From the NCBI RefSeq assembly GCF_003710905.1, contig NZ_RHHV01000009.1:1-64000 (forward strand): DNA of 64,000 nt, given 5' to 3'. The position numbers and the translations under genes are program-made. This stretch comes from Brevibacillus parabrevis (GTDB lineage: Bacteria; Bacillota; Bacilli; Brevibacillales; Brevibacillaceae). The notes under the pieces are model-generated. The model was given only the letters and a program-made list of their open reading frames with translations, had not been told where the DNA came from and did not search any database. This document shows, piece after piece, positions 1 through 9,413 of this stretch (position 1 is its first letter; every line of letters starts with the position of its first letter).

Positions 1-133
1 CCGGTCTGAGAGGCAGGTTGCCTACGTGTTACTCACCCGTCCGCCGCTAGGGCCCGAAGACCCTCGCTCGACTTGCATGTATTAGGCACGCCGCCAGCGT
101 TCGTCCTGAGCCAGGATCAAACTCTCCAATAAA
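1..133 (-). rRNA. rrs: 16S ribosomal RNA, 5' end (partial)
   Basis: On the minus strand the universal 16S start is seen (AGAGTTTGATCCTGGCTCAG, position 126 downward), followed by the conserved GACGAACGCTGGCGGCGTGC and the V1 region up to ACCTGCCTCTCAGACCGG at the window edge. The mature 5' end is placed at about 133 by analogy with Bacillus (TTTATnGGAGAG). Only about 130 of some 1,500 nt are present; the rest lies left of the window. The V1 hairpin (GAGGGTCTTCGGGCCCT) fits Brevibacillus, from memory. Confidence 0.97.
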
Positions 134-251
134 GTAGAAAGTGAATCTGACATCAAGTAAAACACAAGCTTCATTTATTCACAGATGATTCTATCCGGTT
201 TTCAAGGTGCATCTTTTTCCATTTTCGCTTCAATTAGAGGCGACGCTTTTT

Positions 252-280
252 AATATAGCATAGGCTAAAACCAAATGCAA
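252..280 (-). promoter_or_regulatory. rRNA operon promoter (sigma-A type)
   Basis: Minus strand: -35 TTGCAT (280-275), 17-nt spacer, -10 TATATT (257-252), leading into the 16S gene about 120 nt downstream. The leader at about 134-245 contains ACCTTGAAAACCGGATAG (about 196-213), a sequence typical of Bacillales rRNA leaders that is involved in antitermination or processing. No other gene lies between here and position 402. Confidence 0.75.
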
Positions 281-401
281 CAGGAAATTATAAATAAGTT
301 GGGTACTAATGCGTTTTTCCGAATTAAGCCCGATTAAGCCGTTGGAATACTCGTCCATACTAAGGCTAGAAACGCACAAGTCACAAAAAGCAGGAGCTGC
401 C

Positions 402-1064
402 ATGTTACGAGCGGTAAGCTACAACATCCACAGCGGTCGCGATCTCTGGTGGCGCAAACGGCTCCATCAGATGGCTGACACGCTAAAAGAGTTGAATCCA
501 GACATCGTCGGGTTGCAGGAAGTGCACCAAAACTCCAAATACGGCTATCAGGCGAGCTTTTTGGCTGAACAGTTGCAGTATCAGCTTGCTTTTGCCCCAT
601 CCATCCCGATTGGCAACGGCCACTACGGAAACGCATTGCTCTCGAAGTATCCGCTCAAGCACGCAAAAACCGTCACACTCCCGGCGAAACGCGAGCAGCG
701 GACAGTGTTGCAAGCTGCTTTCGACTGGAATGGAAAAAGCGTTTCTGTCTGGGTGACGCATTGCAGTTTGAATCAGGTCAGCCGGATCGCCCAGCTTCAC
801 TTCCTCGCTGAACAGATCGCAGGGGCAAACAAAACTCCCTTACTGCTAATGGGCGATTTTAATGCCGCCAACGTGTCCTTTTCCCCTGCCCTTCACGATA
901 GCGCACGTATTTGCAATCAGGAGATGAAACATACGCTTCCGGCATTCCGCCGTCGTCTGGATTACATTTTCGCATCTGATCACTGGACCATCCAGGACTA
1001 CACCCTTGCTCAAGTCAACTGGTCGGATCATGTCCCTGTCATTGTGGACGCGTGTCTGAAATAA
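402..1064 (+). CDS. endonuclease/exonuclease/phosphatase family protein
   Basis: A 220-aa metal-dependent phosphoesterase of the EEP (DNase I-like) fold. The family motifs are all present: YNIHSG (Asn8), GLQEV (Glu40), THCSLN (His120), MGDFN (Asp152, Asn154), LDYIF (Asp187) and the terminal SDHVPV (Asp209, His210). There is no signal peptide, so it should be cytoplasmic. The frame is open from 309, but ATG402 is preceded by AGGAG at 5 nt and begins directly with the conserved core, so it was chosen. Its 3' end overlaps the convergent phosphodiesterase gene by 26 bp. The substrate cannot be told from sequence; the family covers nucleases, sphingomyelinases and inositol phosphatases. Confidence 0.9.
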   Translation: MLRAVSYNIHSGRDLWWRKRLHQMADTLKELNPDIVGLQEVHQNSKYGYQASFLAEQLQYQLAFAPSIPIGNGHYGNALLSKYPLKHAKTVTLPAKREQRTVLQAAFDWNGKSVSVWVTHCSLNQVSRIAQLHFLAEQIAGANKTPLLLMGDFNAANVSFSPALHDSARICNQEMKHTLPAFRRRLDYIFASDHWTIQDYTLAQVNWSDHVPVIVDACLK

Positions 1065-2523
1065 TGCCCAGCTCCCGCAAGACAAATGCTTTGACATCCA
1101 CCAGCCGCGCAGGCAACGGAAACGGATTCGCCGCCCCCGCAATGACCAAAGGAATCAACGAATCTTGCTTGTGCAAAGAACCGTGGCTACCCCCGCCCAA
1201 ATGAGTCGGCGCACACTCCGACAAAAACTCGTACCCTGGCGAAGCTGTCAAAATCACAACCTCATCTGCCTGGGCAAAAGCGGCTCCATACAGTCGGGAA
1301 AAAGCGTCCGGGTACGTATCAAACGCAAGCGTTTCCCCGTCAAACTGCACATCGAGAACAGCCGGATCTCCTTCGATCTCCCAGGAGCATCCATAAGCAT
1401 CCGGGTACTTGCCGTTTCGCCAAAAGCTCAGCTCCTGCTTCGAGCCTCCGCGCCGAACCATGACCTTTTCTCCCTCCTTCCAAGCGATCAAATCGATTCG
1501 CTCATCCACACTGACTGCGTCGACAATCGCGGATTGCTGCCCTCCATTCACCGGGTACAAAAAGCACATGCGCTCATTGTTGCAAATCACCACTTCTACG
1601 TCACTGGTCACTTCTTTTCCCCAGGCGTGTACCGCAAACGGCCGCAACAAGACATCCAGGGAAATGTTGTGATCCTCGCTCTCTCCGATCACAGTTTGGC
1701 CGTGGTCGGAAATCAGGATGCAGACATTGCGCTCCAGCACCTGCTCCCAAGAACTGAAGCTGTCTAAAAAACGTACCAGCTGCCGATCTACATCAGCAAG
1801 GTGCGAAACAGCCTGTTCCGGCGATTGATGGAGCTTATGATCGTTTTCAGGCAGATACACCAGCGTAAACTGGGGCTGTTTGCCACTGCGGATGACTTCA
1901 ATCAAGACATCAATGGCATATGTGTCATTAATGCCGTAGCTTTCGAGCGCTGTCTGCGAAAAATTCCACGTAACCGGACGAAACAGATTCGGCCGCACCA
2001 ATGTTCCCATGCTCATGATCGTCGGGCCGCTTACCATCTCGCGAAGCCGAAACGAAGTAACAGCGTCCAAAAGCGGCGGCATATGCACCTTGTGCTGCTT
2101 GTGGCCGCGGTGAGCAATCACGTTGATCGAGCCTGACACAAGCCCGTGTTCTTCCACGACTTCGTGAATGGTCTTCACCGCTTTGCTGAGATGCCGCTCA
2201 TTCAAATCGAACAGCACGTTCGTTGCACAATGCGTAATTCCCAGTTTGTGCACAGGAACGGCCCCATTAATATAGTTCACGATTTTGTTCTGCTCGGAAT
2301 TGAACCAGACCAAGCCCGGTATTTTGTGCTGATCGGGATAAACTCCGGTGATCAGCGAGCAGTCTATTGAAGCCGTCATCGTCGGAAAAACCGTAACGCA
2401 ATCCGCGATGTACTGGCTATGCTCCATCAAAAAGCGCAGACCCGGCGCTTTGTTCGCTGCAATGCAGCGCTCCAGCACATCTGGCATCATGGAGTCGATC
2501 AAAAAAAGAATTACTTTTTTCAT
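1039..2523 (-). CDS. alkaline phosphatase family protein (type I phosphodiesterase/nucleotide pyrophosphatase-like)
   Basis: A 494-aa member of the alkaline phosphatase superfamily. Metal and nucleophile signatures are visible: LFLIDSMMPD (Asp10), FPTMTASID (about 46-54, with the Thr nucleophile region), LPENDHKLH, ISDHGQ and the late HLGGGSHGS. It probably hydrolyses a phosphodiester or phosphomonoester using two divalent metals. No signal peptide is evident, so it is probably cytoplasmic. ATG2523 has an AAGGATGG site upstream. It follows the strong terminator of the S41 protease operon and so is probably transcribed alone. The substrate is not inferable; phosphonoacetate-hydrolase-like or NPP-like roles are possible. 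Confidence 0.85.
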   Translation of the reverse strand: MKKVILFLIDSMMPDVLERCIAANKAPGLRFLMEHSQYIADCVTVFPTMTASIDCSLITGVYPDQHKIPGLVWFNSEQNKIVNYINGAVPVHKLGITHCATNVLFDLNERHLSKAVKTIHEVVEEHGLVSGSINVIAHRGHKQHKVHMPPLLDAVTSFRLREMVSGPTIMSMGTLVRPNLFRPVTWNFSQTALESYGINDTYAIDVLIEVIRSGKQPQFTLVYLPENDHKLHQSPEQAVSHLADVDRQLVRFLDSFSSWEQVLERNVCILISDHGQTVIGESEDHNISLDVLLRPFAVHAWGKEVTSDVEVVICNNERMCFLYPVNGGQQSAIVDAVSVDERIDLIAWKEGEKVMVRRGGSKQELSFWRNGKYPDAYGCSWEIEGDPAVLDVQFDGETLAFDTYPDAFSRLYGAAFAQADEVVILTASPGYEFLSECAPTHLGGGSHGSLHKQDSLIPLVIAGAANPFPLPARLVDVKAFVLRELGIISDTRPQ

Positions 2524-2626
2524 CGGTCTGCCATCCTTCGTTCGTCATTAGTGTCGCACCTGATAGTGTTCTGCTTCCTGCTTCCGACTATACCCGCAAC
2601 AAAACGGTGAGACGTTTTTCACAGAA

Positions 2627-2667
2627 AAAAACAAGCCTTTGCTGCAATCAACAGCAAAGGCTTGTCT
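2627..2667 (-). terminator. intrinsic terminator after the S41 peptidase gene
   Basis: Perfect 14-bp stem ACAAGCCTTTGCTG / CAGCAAAGGCTTGT with a 7-nt loop, followed on the minus strand by a run of seven T. It lies immediately downstream of the protease stop codon. Confidence 0.92.
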
Positions 2668-2672
2668 ATTTA

Positions 2673-4175
2673 CTAGGAAGTATAGGTCAAGAAGTGGAAT
2701 CCACCCTTGCTTTGCACTTTCAGGGCAGGGTGCTTTTTCAAATAAGGAGCAAGCTCCACGTATTCATTCTCGCCGATGGCCGGATCTTTCAATAAGTGCG
2801 ACAAAATAGCTGCCCGGACTTGCAGCCCTCCTGTTCCTTGTTTGAAAAGCGGTTCGACTGTCGGGAACGGGATGCCGTTGATTACAGTATCCCCATCCTC
2901 ATCGCTCAGTTCCCAAGCGCGCACATTCAAGGATTGCAGAGCTTCGACCACTTGTGCGCCGTAATCTTCCACGACCAAGTCTGGCGTAAGACCGATATGG
3001 TTGACGACCGTATGCTTGGGAGTGAAATATTCGTTCAGTGTCAGCTTGAGCGCATCCCCTTCTGACAAAGGGATCACTTGCTGTGCGCTGCCTTTGCCAT
3101 ACGTCTTCGTTCCGACCAGCTTAGCAATGCCGTGATCGCGCAAAGCGCCGGACAGAAGCTCGGAAGCAGAAGCGGTTCCGCCATTCACCAAAATGCGTAC
3201 AGGAATGCCGATGTCCCGGCCGTTGCGTACCCATGTCTCCACTTCCACACCGTTGCGGTTTGTCGTATACATGAGCAGTCCGTCTTCCATGAACAGGCTT
3301 GCGATGTCTCGCGCCGTACTCAAATAGCCGCCGCCATTGTCACGCAAGTCCAGGACAAGCCCGGTCAGCTGCTTTTGGGAGCGTGCAAATTCAAGCAGTT
3401 TGTCGCGCATTTGCACAGCGCCATCAGACCCGAACGTTTCCAGACTGATGTAGCCGACCGACCCTTTGTCAAACAACTGACCTTCCGCTTCCGGAAGTGT
3501 CATCAGCGCTCTTTTCAGCTTGACCTGAAGCTCACGCTTTTCGGAAGGGCGATATACGACCAATACGGCTTCGGTTCCTTCTGCACCTTTCAAGTAAGCA
3601 TACGATTCCTCAAAGCTTTTCCCCACCAAGGAGACGTCTCCCACCTTCAGCAACTGGTCGCCACGCTTGAGGACAGATGCTGCGGCCGGAGAACCGGAGA
3701 CGATTTCGCGAATGATGATGTGGTCGTTTTGCATCCGCAGACGGAAGCCGAATCCGACAAACTGATTTTCCACATCAGATTGGAACAGCCGCAGTTCATC
3801 TGCTGTAAAAAAGACGGTGTGCGGATCGTCGAGCGTGGAGAGCATCCCGTCGATTGCCCATGTATTCATCGAAACGGCATCAAATCCACCTTTTTTCTGC
3901 CACTCAGCCAACCGTTGGACGAGTTCTCCAAATGTATCATCCTCGGCGGATACGACGAGCGGCAAATCCTTGCGCTCCTTCGCCTGTTCACTGACGGATT
4001 CGAGCGCACCTTTGACCAGCTTTGCCGCTTGCGGCTTGCTTAAATGGCTCTCCATGACGTATCGGAATACTTCTTCTGTTTCCACATAAGGATTTTCTGC
4101 TGCCTGGGCTGGCACCTGTTGCCATACCGATACAGCAAGCAGGGCAGTCAGTATCCATCGACTAAACCGCTTCAT
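2673..4175 (-). CDS. S41 family C-terminal processing peptidase (CtpA/CtpB-like)
   Basis: A 500-aa exported serine protease. Residues 1-26 form a signal peptide (KR, hydrophobic stretch, AQA-A). A PDZ domain spans about 135-215 (VGFGFRLRM, GSPAAA..L..GD). The peptidase domain follows, with DLRDNGGGYL (276-285), the catalytic Ser in GGTASASEL (Ser336/338) and the catalytic Lys in TYGKGS (Lys361), the S41 Ser/Lys dyad. A C-terminal region of about 120 residues follows. It acts outside the membrane, trimming C-termini. The start overlaps the upstream SLH-protein gene by 4 bp (ATGA), implying translational coupling; the SLH protein may be its substrate or partner (inference). Confidence 0.93.
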   Translation of the reverse strand: MKRFSRWILTALLAVSVWQQVPAQAAENPYVETEEVFRYVMESHLSKPQAAKLVKGALESVSEQAKERKDLPLVVSAEDDTFGELVQRLAEWQKKGGFDAVSMNTWAIDGMLSTLDDPHTVFFTADELRLFQSDVENQFVGFGFRLRMQNDHIIIREIVSGSPAAASVLKRGDQLLKVGDVSLVGKSFEESYAYLKGAEGTEAVLVVYRPSEKRELQVKLKRALMTLPEAEGQLFDKGSVGYISLETFGSDGAVQMRDKLLEFARSQKQLTGLVLDLRDNGGGYLSTARDIASLFMEDGLLMYTTNRNGVEVETWVRNGRDIGIPVRILVNGGTASASELLSGALRDHGIAKLVGTKTYGKGSAQQVIPLSEGDALKLTLNEYFTPKHTVVNHIGLTPDLVVEDYGAQVVEALQSLNVRAWELSDEDGDTVINGIPFPTVEPLFKQGTGGLQVRAAILSHLLKDPAIGENEYVELAPYLKKHPALKVQSKGGFHFLTYTS

Positions 4176-6172
4176 GGAGTCACCCCTTTTCGTACTTCCT
4201 CTGGAATCGACAGCTTGATGCTTTTTGCGTAATCGTATTGATCTGTGCCCGAATAGGCCACGTACTCATCGCTCGAATAAATCTCCTCGTATCGCCACGT
4301 ATGCTTGACAACGCGATCAGTAGATTTGTCGATGTAGTATTTGTTCATGAACAGTGGCACATCTTTGACTTTGCCACGCTCAAGCAGCAAAGAGGCCGAT
4401 TGTTCTGCAAGCACACTTCCCGGAATCCATTCCGTAATCACTTCCATCTCGCCGAAAGTCTGCTTGAAGTAGCGCGCGTGCAGCTTGTTCGCCCGCTCTG
4501 CAACCGGCAAGGCACCGACCCACTCATGCAAAAAGTCGAGATTGTTCGTGCTATGCCGATCCCATTTCTGCTTTTCGGAGTCGTACGAGTATTGGATATG
4601 TTTGCTGCCGTCTGTATAGGTAGCAAGCTTGTCCGATACCAACTTTTGCGGCGATTGATAAAATCCGTTGAGCCTGCTTACCTGGCTGCGCTGGTCAATC
4701 TCCTGCGTATACTTAAAGCTGAAACCGCTAAGCACAGCCTCTCCTTGAACCTGATACGAATCGGCGTTGTCGAGGCGACGCAGCGAGTAACCAAGGTCGC
4801 TTACAATCGCAGACTGCTCCTGCAAAGAAGTCAATTCCTGGCGCAACAGCTTGCCCAACTGAACCATTCGACTGTCGGAAGCATTCGGCTTTACGGTCGC
4901 AAGCAGGGCACTCGCCTCTTCCAACCTGCCTTCCTGGTACAAGTAATAGCAAGCGTTGAGCAGCGCTTCCGGATTGTTGGCGGAAAATTGCTTGTAGCGC
5001 TCCAACGCTTTTTCCGTTTGCCCGCTCTTGATCTCCAACGCACCGAGGTAGATGGCCAACGCTTCCCACTCTTTTGAATTTGGCTTCACTTTTTGTTCAT
5101 AGGCGCTTAACCGCTCCAGCACCTTCGCGAATTGCTTCTGGTCTTTCCCGGCTTGCTGCAGGGCCAAATCATACACATTGGCACTCAACAGTCTGAGCGT
5201 GTCCGGCAAAATGATTTTGTTGGCGAAATACGCGTCAATGGCACTCATCGCTTCATCCAGATTGGTGGAAATCTCTGTGCCCGGGTCCCAGCTCAAATAA
5301 AAATGAAGCCCGATCCGGTTCGCAAATGTCGTGTCCGCAAGCGCTCGCAGCAATTCAAAAGTCGCTTCGGAGTCTTCATGGTTGCGAATCGCGTCAACAG
5401 CGCTGACATATGCTGCTTCCTGCTTTGACTTTGGAGCGGTGTACGTTTCGAAATAAGGGAAAAGTTCCTCAATCTCCGGAACCATCGGAAACTTCGTACC
5501 ATCATAATCCAACAGCGGCAAAATCGTATCCTGCACCAAGTAAGTAATCATGCGGTCGGCAGCCGCTGCTGCCTCTCCCCGCTTCAATTTGTCCGTTCTG
5601 TCTCCTTCCAGCCACTTCCAAGCCTTGACTTCTTCCCACGCTTTGCTGCTGTCGGGCGACATCGTGAACATTTGCATGAGCTTTGCCGCTTCTTCTTGCG
5701 TAATCGGCTGGTCCGGCTTCATTTCTTCCCCCGGAAAAACTTGCTGGATCGCATTCGGGCCATACAGCCTGTCCAGTACAATCGCTACACGCAAAGTCGG
5801 ATTGTACACCCACGTCAGACGATCGACGTCTTTATAAGGAAGATACGGTTGATCAAAGCCTTCCCCTTTTGACCATTCCGCATGTTCAGACAAAAACGTC
5901 AACGGGTAGAGCTGATACTGCCCCCCGTTGTACAACCGATCCATCAACGCCAAAAATTCAGCGCGCGACATATCGCGATTCGGGTAAAAGTGCGGAGCGT
6001 CAGTACCAGCTGCAAAAAGTCCAGCCTGTACACCTCGAATAATAGACGCTTTGGCCCAATGGTTGCTAATGTCCGAATAGGGCAGAAAGCCCCCAGCCGC
6101 AGAAGCGACGCCGGGGGTGAGCAAGGCAGCGACAAGCAACCCGCTTGAGAGCGCTCGAATTAGTTTTTGCAC
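4172..6172 (-). CDS. S-layer-homology domain protein with TPR-like repeats
   Basis: A 666-aa exported protein. It has a signal peptide (about 1-25, VASAAGG), then SLH-type segments (YSDISNHWAKASIIRGVQAG, about 32-75, and a second unit about 90-175 with YKDVDRLTWVYNPTLRVAI and ITQEEAAKLMQMF) that usually bind pyruvylated wall polymer. About 250-450 is helical and TPR-like (WEALAIYLGALEIKSGQTEK, ALLNACYYLYQEGRLEEA). The C-terminal 200 residues are beta-rich and unrecognised. The start is GTG6172 with GTAGGAGG at 8 nt. It is co-transcribed and overlapping with the S41 protease. It is probably wall-attached; the function of the C-terminal domain is unknown. Confidence 0.85.
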   Translation of the reverse strand: MQKLIRALSSGLLVAALLTPGVASAAGGFLPYSDISNHWAKASIIRGVQAGLFAAGTDAPHFYPNRDMSRAEFLALMDRLYNGGQYQLYPLTFLSEHAEWSKGEGFDQPYLPYKDVDRLTWVYNPTLRVAIVLDRLYGPNAIQQVFPGEEMKPDQPITQEEAAKLMQMFTMSPDSSKAWEEVKAWKWLEGDRTDKLKRGEAAAAADRMITYLVQDTILPLLDYDGTKFPMVPEIEELFPYFETYTAPKSKQEAAYVSAVDAIRNHEDSEATFELLRALADTTFANRIGLHFYLSWDPGTEISTNLDEAMSAIDAYFANKIILPDTLRLLSANVYDLALQQAGKDQKQFAKVLERLSAYEQKVKPNSKEWEALAIYLGALEIKSGQTEKALERYKQFSANNPEALLNACYYLYQEGRLEEASALLATVKPNASDSRMVQLGKLLRQELTSLQEQSAIVSDLGYSLRRLDNADSYQVQGEAVLSGFSFKYTQEIDQRSQVSRLNGFYQSPQKLVSDKLATYTDGSKHIQYSYDSEKQKWDRHSTNNLDFLHEWVGALPVAERANKLHARYFKQTFGEMEVITEWIPGSVLAEQSASLLLERGKVKDVPLFMNKYYIDKSTDRVVKHTWRYEEIYSSDEYVAYSGTDQYDYAKSIKLSIPEEVRKGVTP

Positions 6173-6230
6173 ACGAAATCCTCCTACACTTCAGCTAGAC
6201 GGCAACAAAACGTTTGTGCCGACGTTTGCA

Positions 6231-7346
6231 CTATACAAATTGAAACGGGTCCGTGTGCACAGAGGAAGCAACCACTTTTGTTTCGTAGCCATTTGCTTTC
6301 AACTGTTCCAGCAAGTAATCCGCCAGTTTTTGTTTCATGATTTTCTCGATATTGTGGCCGGCATCAATGATGGAAAGCCCGTCCGCCTGCGCATCGTGGG
6401 CGATATGGTAGCCGATATCTCCCGTCAGGAGCACATCTGCGCCTTTGAAAATCGCCTTGGAAGCAAAAGAACTGCCATCCCCGCCTACAACAGCCACCTT
6501 TTTGACCGTTTCATCGAGATTTCCAACGACGCGAAGCCCTTGCAGCGAAAAGCGTTCTTTCACCAGTTGGGCCAAATCACGCAAGGTCAGCGGAGTCGGC
6601 AAATAGCCGATTCGGCCAATGCCGTACGCCTGACCGGATTGGTCCAGCGGAATCACATCATAAGCCACTTCCTCGTAAGGATGAGCGGCTTGCATCGCTT
6701 TGATGACAGCCGCTTGTCGGGAAGCAGGCACTACCATCTCGATCCGCACTTCCTCGACATGCTCCAGCTTGCCTTGCGAGCCGATATGCGGATTGGTTCC
6801 GTCTCCTGGCAAAAAGGTTCCTGTCCCTTGCACCTGGAAGGAGCAATGGCTGTAGTTGCCGACGTGTCCTGCACCCGCCTCGGACATAGCGGTAAACACA
6901 GCCTCTTTGTGTGTCGCCGGAACGAAGACGACGAGCTTTTTCCACGCTTCTTTTTGCAGCACATCCAAAACGTCCAGGTCGACCAGTCCGATGGCTTCAG
7001 CCAGCCAATCGTTCATGCCGCCTACTGCCACATCCAGATTCGTATGAGCGGTATAGACCGCGATGTCATGTTTGATCAACTTTTCAAAAACGCGCCCTGC
7101 CGCCAGGTCTGTCCGCAAATGCTTGAGCGGGCGATAAATGACGGCGTGGTGAGCGACGATCAAGTCTACCCCTTCGGCAATAGCTTCATCCACCACGGAT
7201 TCGAGCACGTCAAGCGCGACCATGACTTTTTGCACTTTCTTTTGCAGCGTGCCTACGTGGAGACCGATTTTATCCCCTTCCATCGCCAACGATTTTGGCG
7301 CCAAACGCTCTACGTACTGAATTACGGTTTGTCCGTGTGCAAGCAT
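6231..7346 (-). CDS. Nif3-like dinuclear metal centre protein (YqfO type)
   Basis: A 371-aa protein of the NIF3/DUF34 family. The N-terminal half has the metal-binding [17 protein letters not shown] (two His), and the C-terminal half has [11 protein letters not shown] central insert of about 100 residues ([20 protein letters not shown]) is the CutA-like domain of the long YqfO-type members. The family forms toroidal hexamers with two metals per subunit; its biochemical role is unsettled, with GTP cyclohydrolase-like and metal-insertase proposals. The start ATG7346 has GAGGTGA at 7 nt and overlaps the upstream trmK by 25 bp. The trmK-nif3 pairing is conserved in Bacilli. Confidence 0.95.
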   Translation of the reverse strand: MLAHGQTVIQYVERLAPKSLAMEGDKIGLHVGTLQKKVQKVMVALDVLESVVDEAIAEGVDLIVAHHAVIYRPLKHLRTDLAAGRVFEKLIKHDIAVYTAHTNLDVAVGGMNDWLAEAIGLVDLDVLDVLQKEAWKKLVVFVPATHKEAVFTAMSEAGAGHVGNYSHCSFQVQGTGTFLPGDGTNPHIGSQGKLEHVEEVRIEMVVPASRQAAVIKAMQAAHPYEEVAYDVIPLDQSGQAYGIGRIGYLPTPLTLRDLAQLVKERFSLQGLRVVGNLDETVKKVAVVGGDGSSFASKAIFKGADVLLTGDIGYHIAHDAQADGLSIIDAGHNIEKIMKQKLADYLLEQLKANGYETKVVASSVHTDPFQFV

Positions 7347-8056
7347 GCGATCACCTCATCTATCCATTTGACTTCTTGTTCGATTTCCGCAATTCTCTGG
7401 GCGGCTTCCGGCTTGTCCGACCGCTTCAGCTGGCCCAGGACCTTTTGCCACTTTTCTCTTTCATGCTGCCATTTTTCCGCGAGAATGGGCGACTTTTCTT
7501 CCCAGAGGAACGGACCGATGCGGATGAGGTCTTCTTGTGGACGATCTTTGTTTTCGTAAGGAAAAAGGGGGGCTCCCCGTTCTGCCACCAATATCTCGTA
7601 AATGATGCCGTCTTCTTGCAAAATCGTCTCGGCAACCAATTGCCAGCCTTGTTTCAGCATCCAGCGACGCACGATCTCTTCCCCTACATTCGGTTGCAGA
7701 ATCAGGCGCTGGACCCCTTCCAGCTTAAGAAGTCCTTCCTCCAAAATGGAAACGATCAGTTGTCCGCCCATTCCGGCAATGCAGACGACGTCAACTTCGC
7801 CCGGTTCGAGCACGGCAAGGCCGTTTCCTTTTCTGACTGCGGCACGATCTTTGAGTTGCAGCGTATGTATTTGCTTTTTGGCTGCCTGAAAAGGACCTTC
7901 GTTCAACTCTCCGGCAATTACGAACGAGGCAATTCCTTTTACAAGCAAATAAGAAGCCAACAACGCATGATCCGACCCGATGTCGGCGACGCGGGCTCCT
8001 TCTGGACAGTAGCGGGCAATCGTTTGCAGCCGCTTGGAAATTGTTAATGATGTCAT
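7322..8056 (-). CDS. trmK: tRNA (adenine(22)-N(1))-methyltransferase
   Basis: A 244-aa class I SAM methyltransferase of the TrmK (YqfN) family, which makes m1A22 in tRNA. Motif I is [16 protein letters not shown] (about 23-38). Motif IV-like [13 protein letters not shown] and [13 protein letters not shown] match the family. The C-terminal part ([16 protein letters not shown]) is a predicted coiled coil, as in B. subtilis TrmK. ATG8056 follows GGAAGGTGAAG. It is translationally coupled to the Nif3-like gene downstream. In B. subtilis it also lies just after the sigA region, as here. Confidence 0.94.
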   Translation of the reverse strand: MTSLTISKRLQTIARYCPEGARVADIGSDHALLASYLLVKGIASFVIAGELNEGPFQAAKKQIHTLQLKDRAAVRKGNGLAVLEPGEVDVVCIAGMGGQLIVSILEEGLLKLEGVQRLILQPNVGEEIVRRWMLKQGWQLVAETILQEDGIIYEILVAERGAPLFPYENKDRPQEDLIRIGPFLWEEKSPILAEKWQHEREKWQKVLGQLKRSDKPEAAQRIAEIEQEVKWIDEVIACLHTDKP

Positions 8057-8144
8057 TTATGTCTTCACCTTCCGTTGCCTCTATTCTACCCTATTTGGCA
8101 GCAATTGCGAAATGCAAAATCGCTGACAGCCGTCGCGCAAAGAA

Positions 8145-8178
8145 CGACAAAATCCTCGCCGGACGAGCAGCGAGGATT
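8145..8178 (-). terminator. terminator after the acyl-CoA dehydrogenase gene
   Basis: 9-bp stem AATCCTCGC / GCGAGGATT (8151-8178) with a 10-nt loop, followed on the minus strand by TTTTGTC. It lies between the acyl-CoA dehydrogenase stop and the trmK start. Confidence 0.75.
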
Positions 8179-8197
8179 CCAGATTGTCCAAATAATG

Positions 8198-9337
8198 TTA
8201 GCAGCCGATTTCTCTGGCGATGACGTTGCGCAAAATTTCTGACGTACCTTCTCCGATTTCCAGCAAGCGGGCATCGCGGAAGAAACGCTCCACCTGATAC
8301 TCGCGCATATAACCGTAGCCGCCGTGAATCTGAATCGCCTGATGGGTAGCGGACATCGCTACTTCCGACGCGTAAAGCTTCGCCATAGCCGCTTCTTTTG
8401 TAAACTTGCGCCCGTGGTCCTTGAGCCATGCTGCTTTGTAGACCATCGTTCTCGCCAGGTCGATTTGCATCGCCATATCAGCCAGCTTGTGCTGAATCGC
8501 CTGGAACTGGCTCAACGAATTGCCAAAAGCGGTGCGCTGCTTCGCGTATTGCAGAGCTTTGTCGTAGGCTGCCTGCGCGATTCCTACCGCCATCGCACCG
8601 ATCCCGATACGTCCGCCATCGAGCGTAATCAAAAATTGCTTGAAGCCCTCTCCGCGTTTGCCGAGTATGTTTTCTTCGGGCACACGGACATTTTCCAGCA
8701 CCAGCTCTGTCGTATTGGAGCTGTGCAGGCCAAGCTTCTCGTAGTTCGCCAAAACGCTGAAGCCAGGAGCGTCTGTCGGGACGATAAAGGCAGAAATGCC
8801 CCGTGAGCCTTTATCCTTGTCCGTCACGGCTGTCAACGCCAGAAACGATGCGTAGGAAGCGTTCGTAATAAAACATTTGGAACCGTTGATCACCCATTCC
8901 CGGTCAGACAAAACGGCCGTCGTCTTCGTGCCGCCTGCATCCGAGCCTGCGTTTGGTTCTGTGAGGCCAAATGCCCCGAAGCTCTCACCGGAACAGACTT
9001 TGCTCAAATACTTCTGCTTCTGCTCCTCAGTTCCAAACAGATATAGCGGAGCGCCGCCAAGCGAGATGTGCGCCGAATACGTAATCCCTGTGGAGCCGCA
9101 AGCCCGACTCAACTCTTCGACCACAATCGCAAAGCTCGTAGAGTCGCCCCCTCCTCCGCCGTACTCTTCCGGAAACGGCAGACCCATCAAGTTCAACTCG
9201 CTCATCTGCTTGAATATTTCGACAGGAAATTGCTTGGTGCGGTCCCGCTCATCTGCGCCAGGCGCTACGACTTCATCGGCAAACTCCCGCATCATTTTTT
9301 TGAGCATTTGCTGCTCGACAGTCAAATCGAAATTCAT
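8198..9337 (-). CDS. acyl-CoA dehydrogenase
   Basis: A 379-aa FAD flavoprotein catalysing alpha,beta-dehydrogenation of an acyl-CoA. Family signatures: GAFGLTEPNAGSDAGGTKT (FAD/substrate loop), GGRIGIGAMAVGIAQAAYD, QIHGGYGYMREYQVERFFRD and the terminal IGEGTSEILRN with the catalytic Glu. Length is typical. The start ATG9337 (MNFDLTVEQQML) follows AAGGGGGC; the longer open frame to 9385 has no better site. It is a single gene with its own promoter region and terminator. Short-chain versus branched-chain specificity cannot be decided from what is visible. A palindrome just downstream of a TATAAT box may be a regulator site. Confidence 0.95.
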   Translation of the reverse strand: MNFDLTVEQQMLKKMMREFADEVVAPGADERDRTKQFPVEIFKQMSELNLMGLPFPEEYGGGGGDSTSFAIVVEELSRACGSTGITYSAHISLGGAPLYLFGTEEQKQKYLSKVCSGESFGAFGLTEPNAGSDAGGTKTTAVLSDREWVINGSKCFITNASYASFLALTAVTDKDKGSRGISAFIVPTDAPGFSVLANYEKLGLHSSNTTELVLENVRVPEENILGKRGEGFKQFLITLDGGRIGIGAMAVGIAQAAYDKALQYAKQRTAFGNSLSQFQAIQHKLADMAMQIDLARTMVYKAAWLKDHGRKFTKEAAMAKLYASEVAMSATHQAIQIHGGYGYMREYQVERFFRDARLLEIGEGTSEILRNVIAREIGC

Positions 9338-9397
9338 GTTTCGCTGCCCCCTTGAAAACGCTTTAGTTAAGAAATACCAAGACAAGCACTATTATGA

Positions 9398-9413
9398 CTG
9401 AGCGTTTGTTCAG
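9398..9413. promoter_or_regulatory. imperfect palindrome in the acyl-CoA dehydrogenase leader (possible operator)
   Basis: CTGAGCGTTTGTTCAG has CTGA/TCAG arms and a further internal C/G pair. It is located 60-75 bp upstream of the dehydrogenase start. A TATAAT (minus, 9431-9426) lies just upstream and a CATAAT (9396-9391) just downstream. Palindromes of this type bind TetR/FadR-class regulators of fatty-acid genes in Firmicutes; that role here is inference. Confidence 0.35.
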
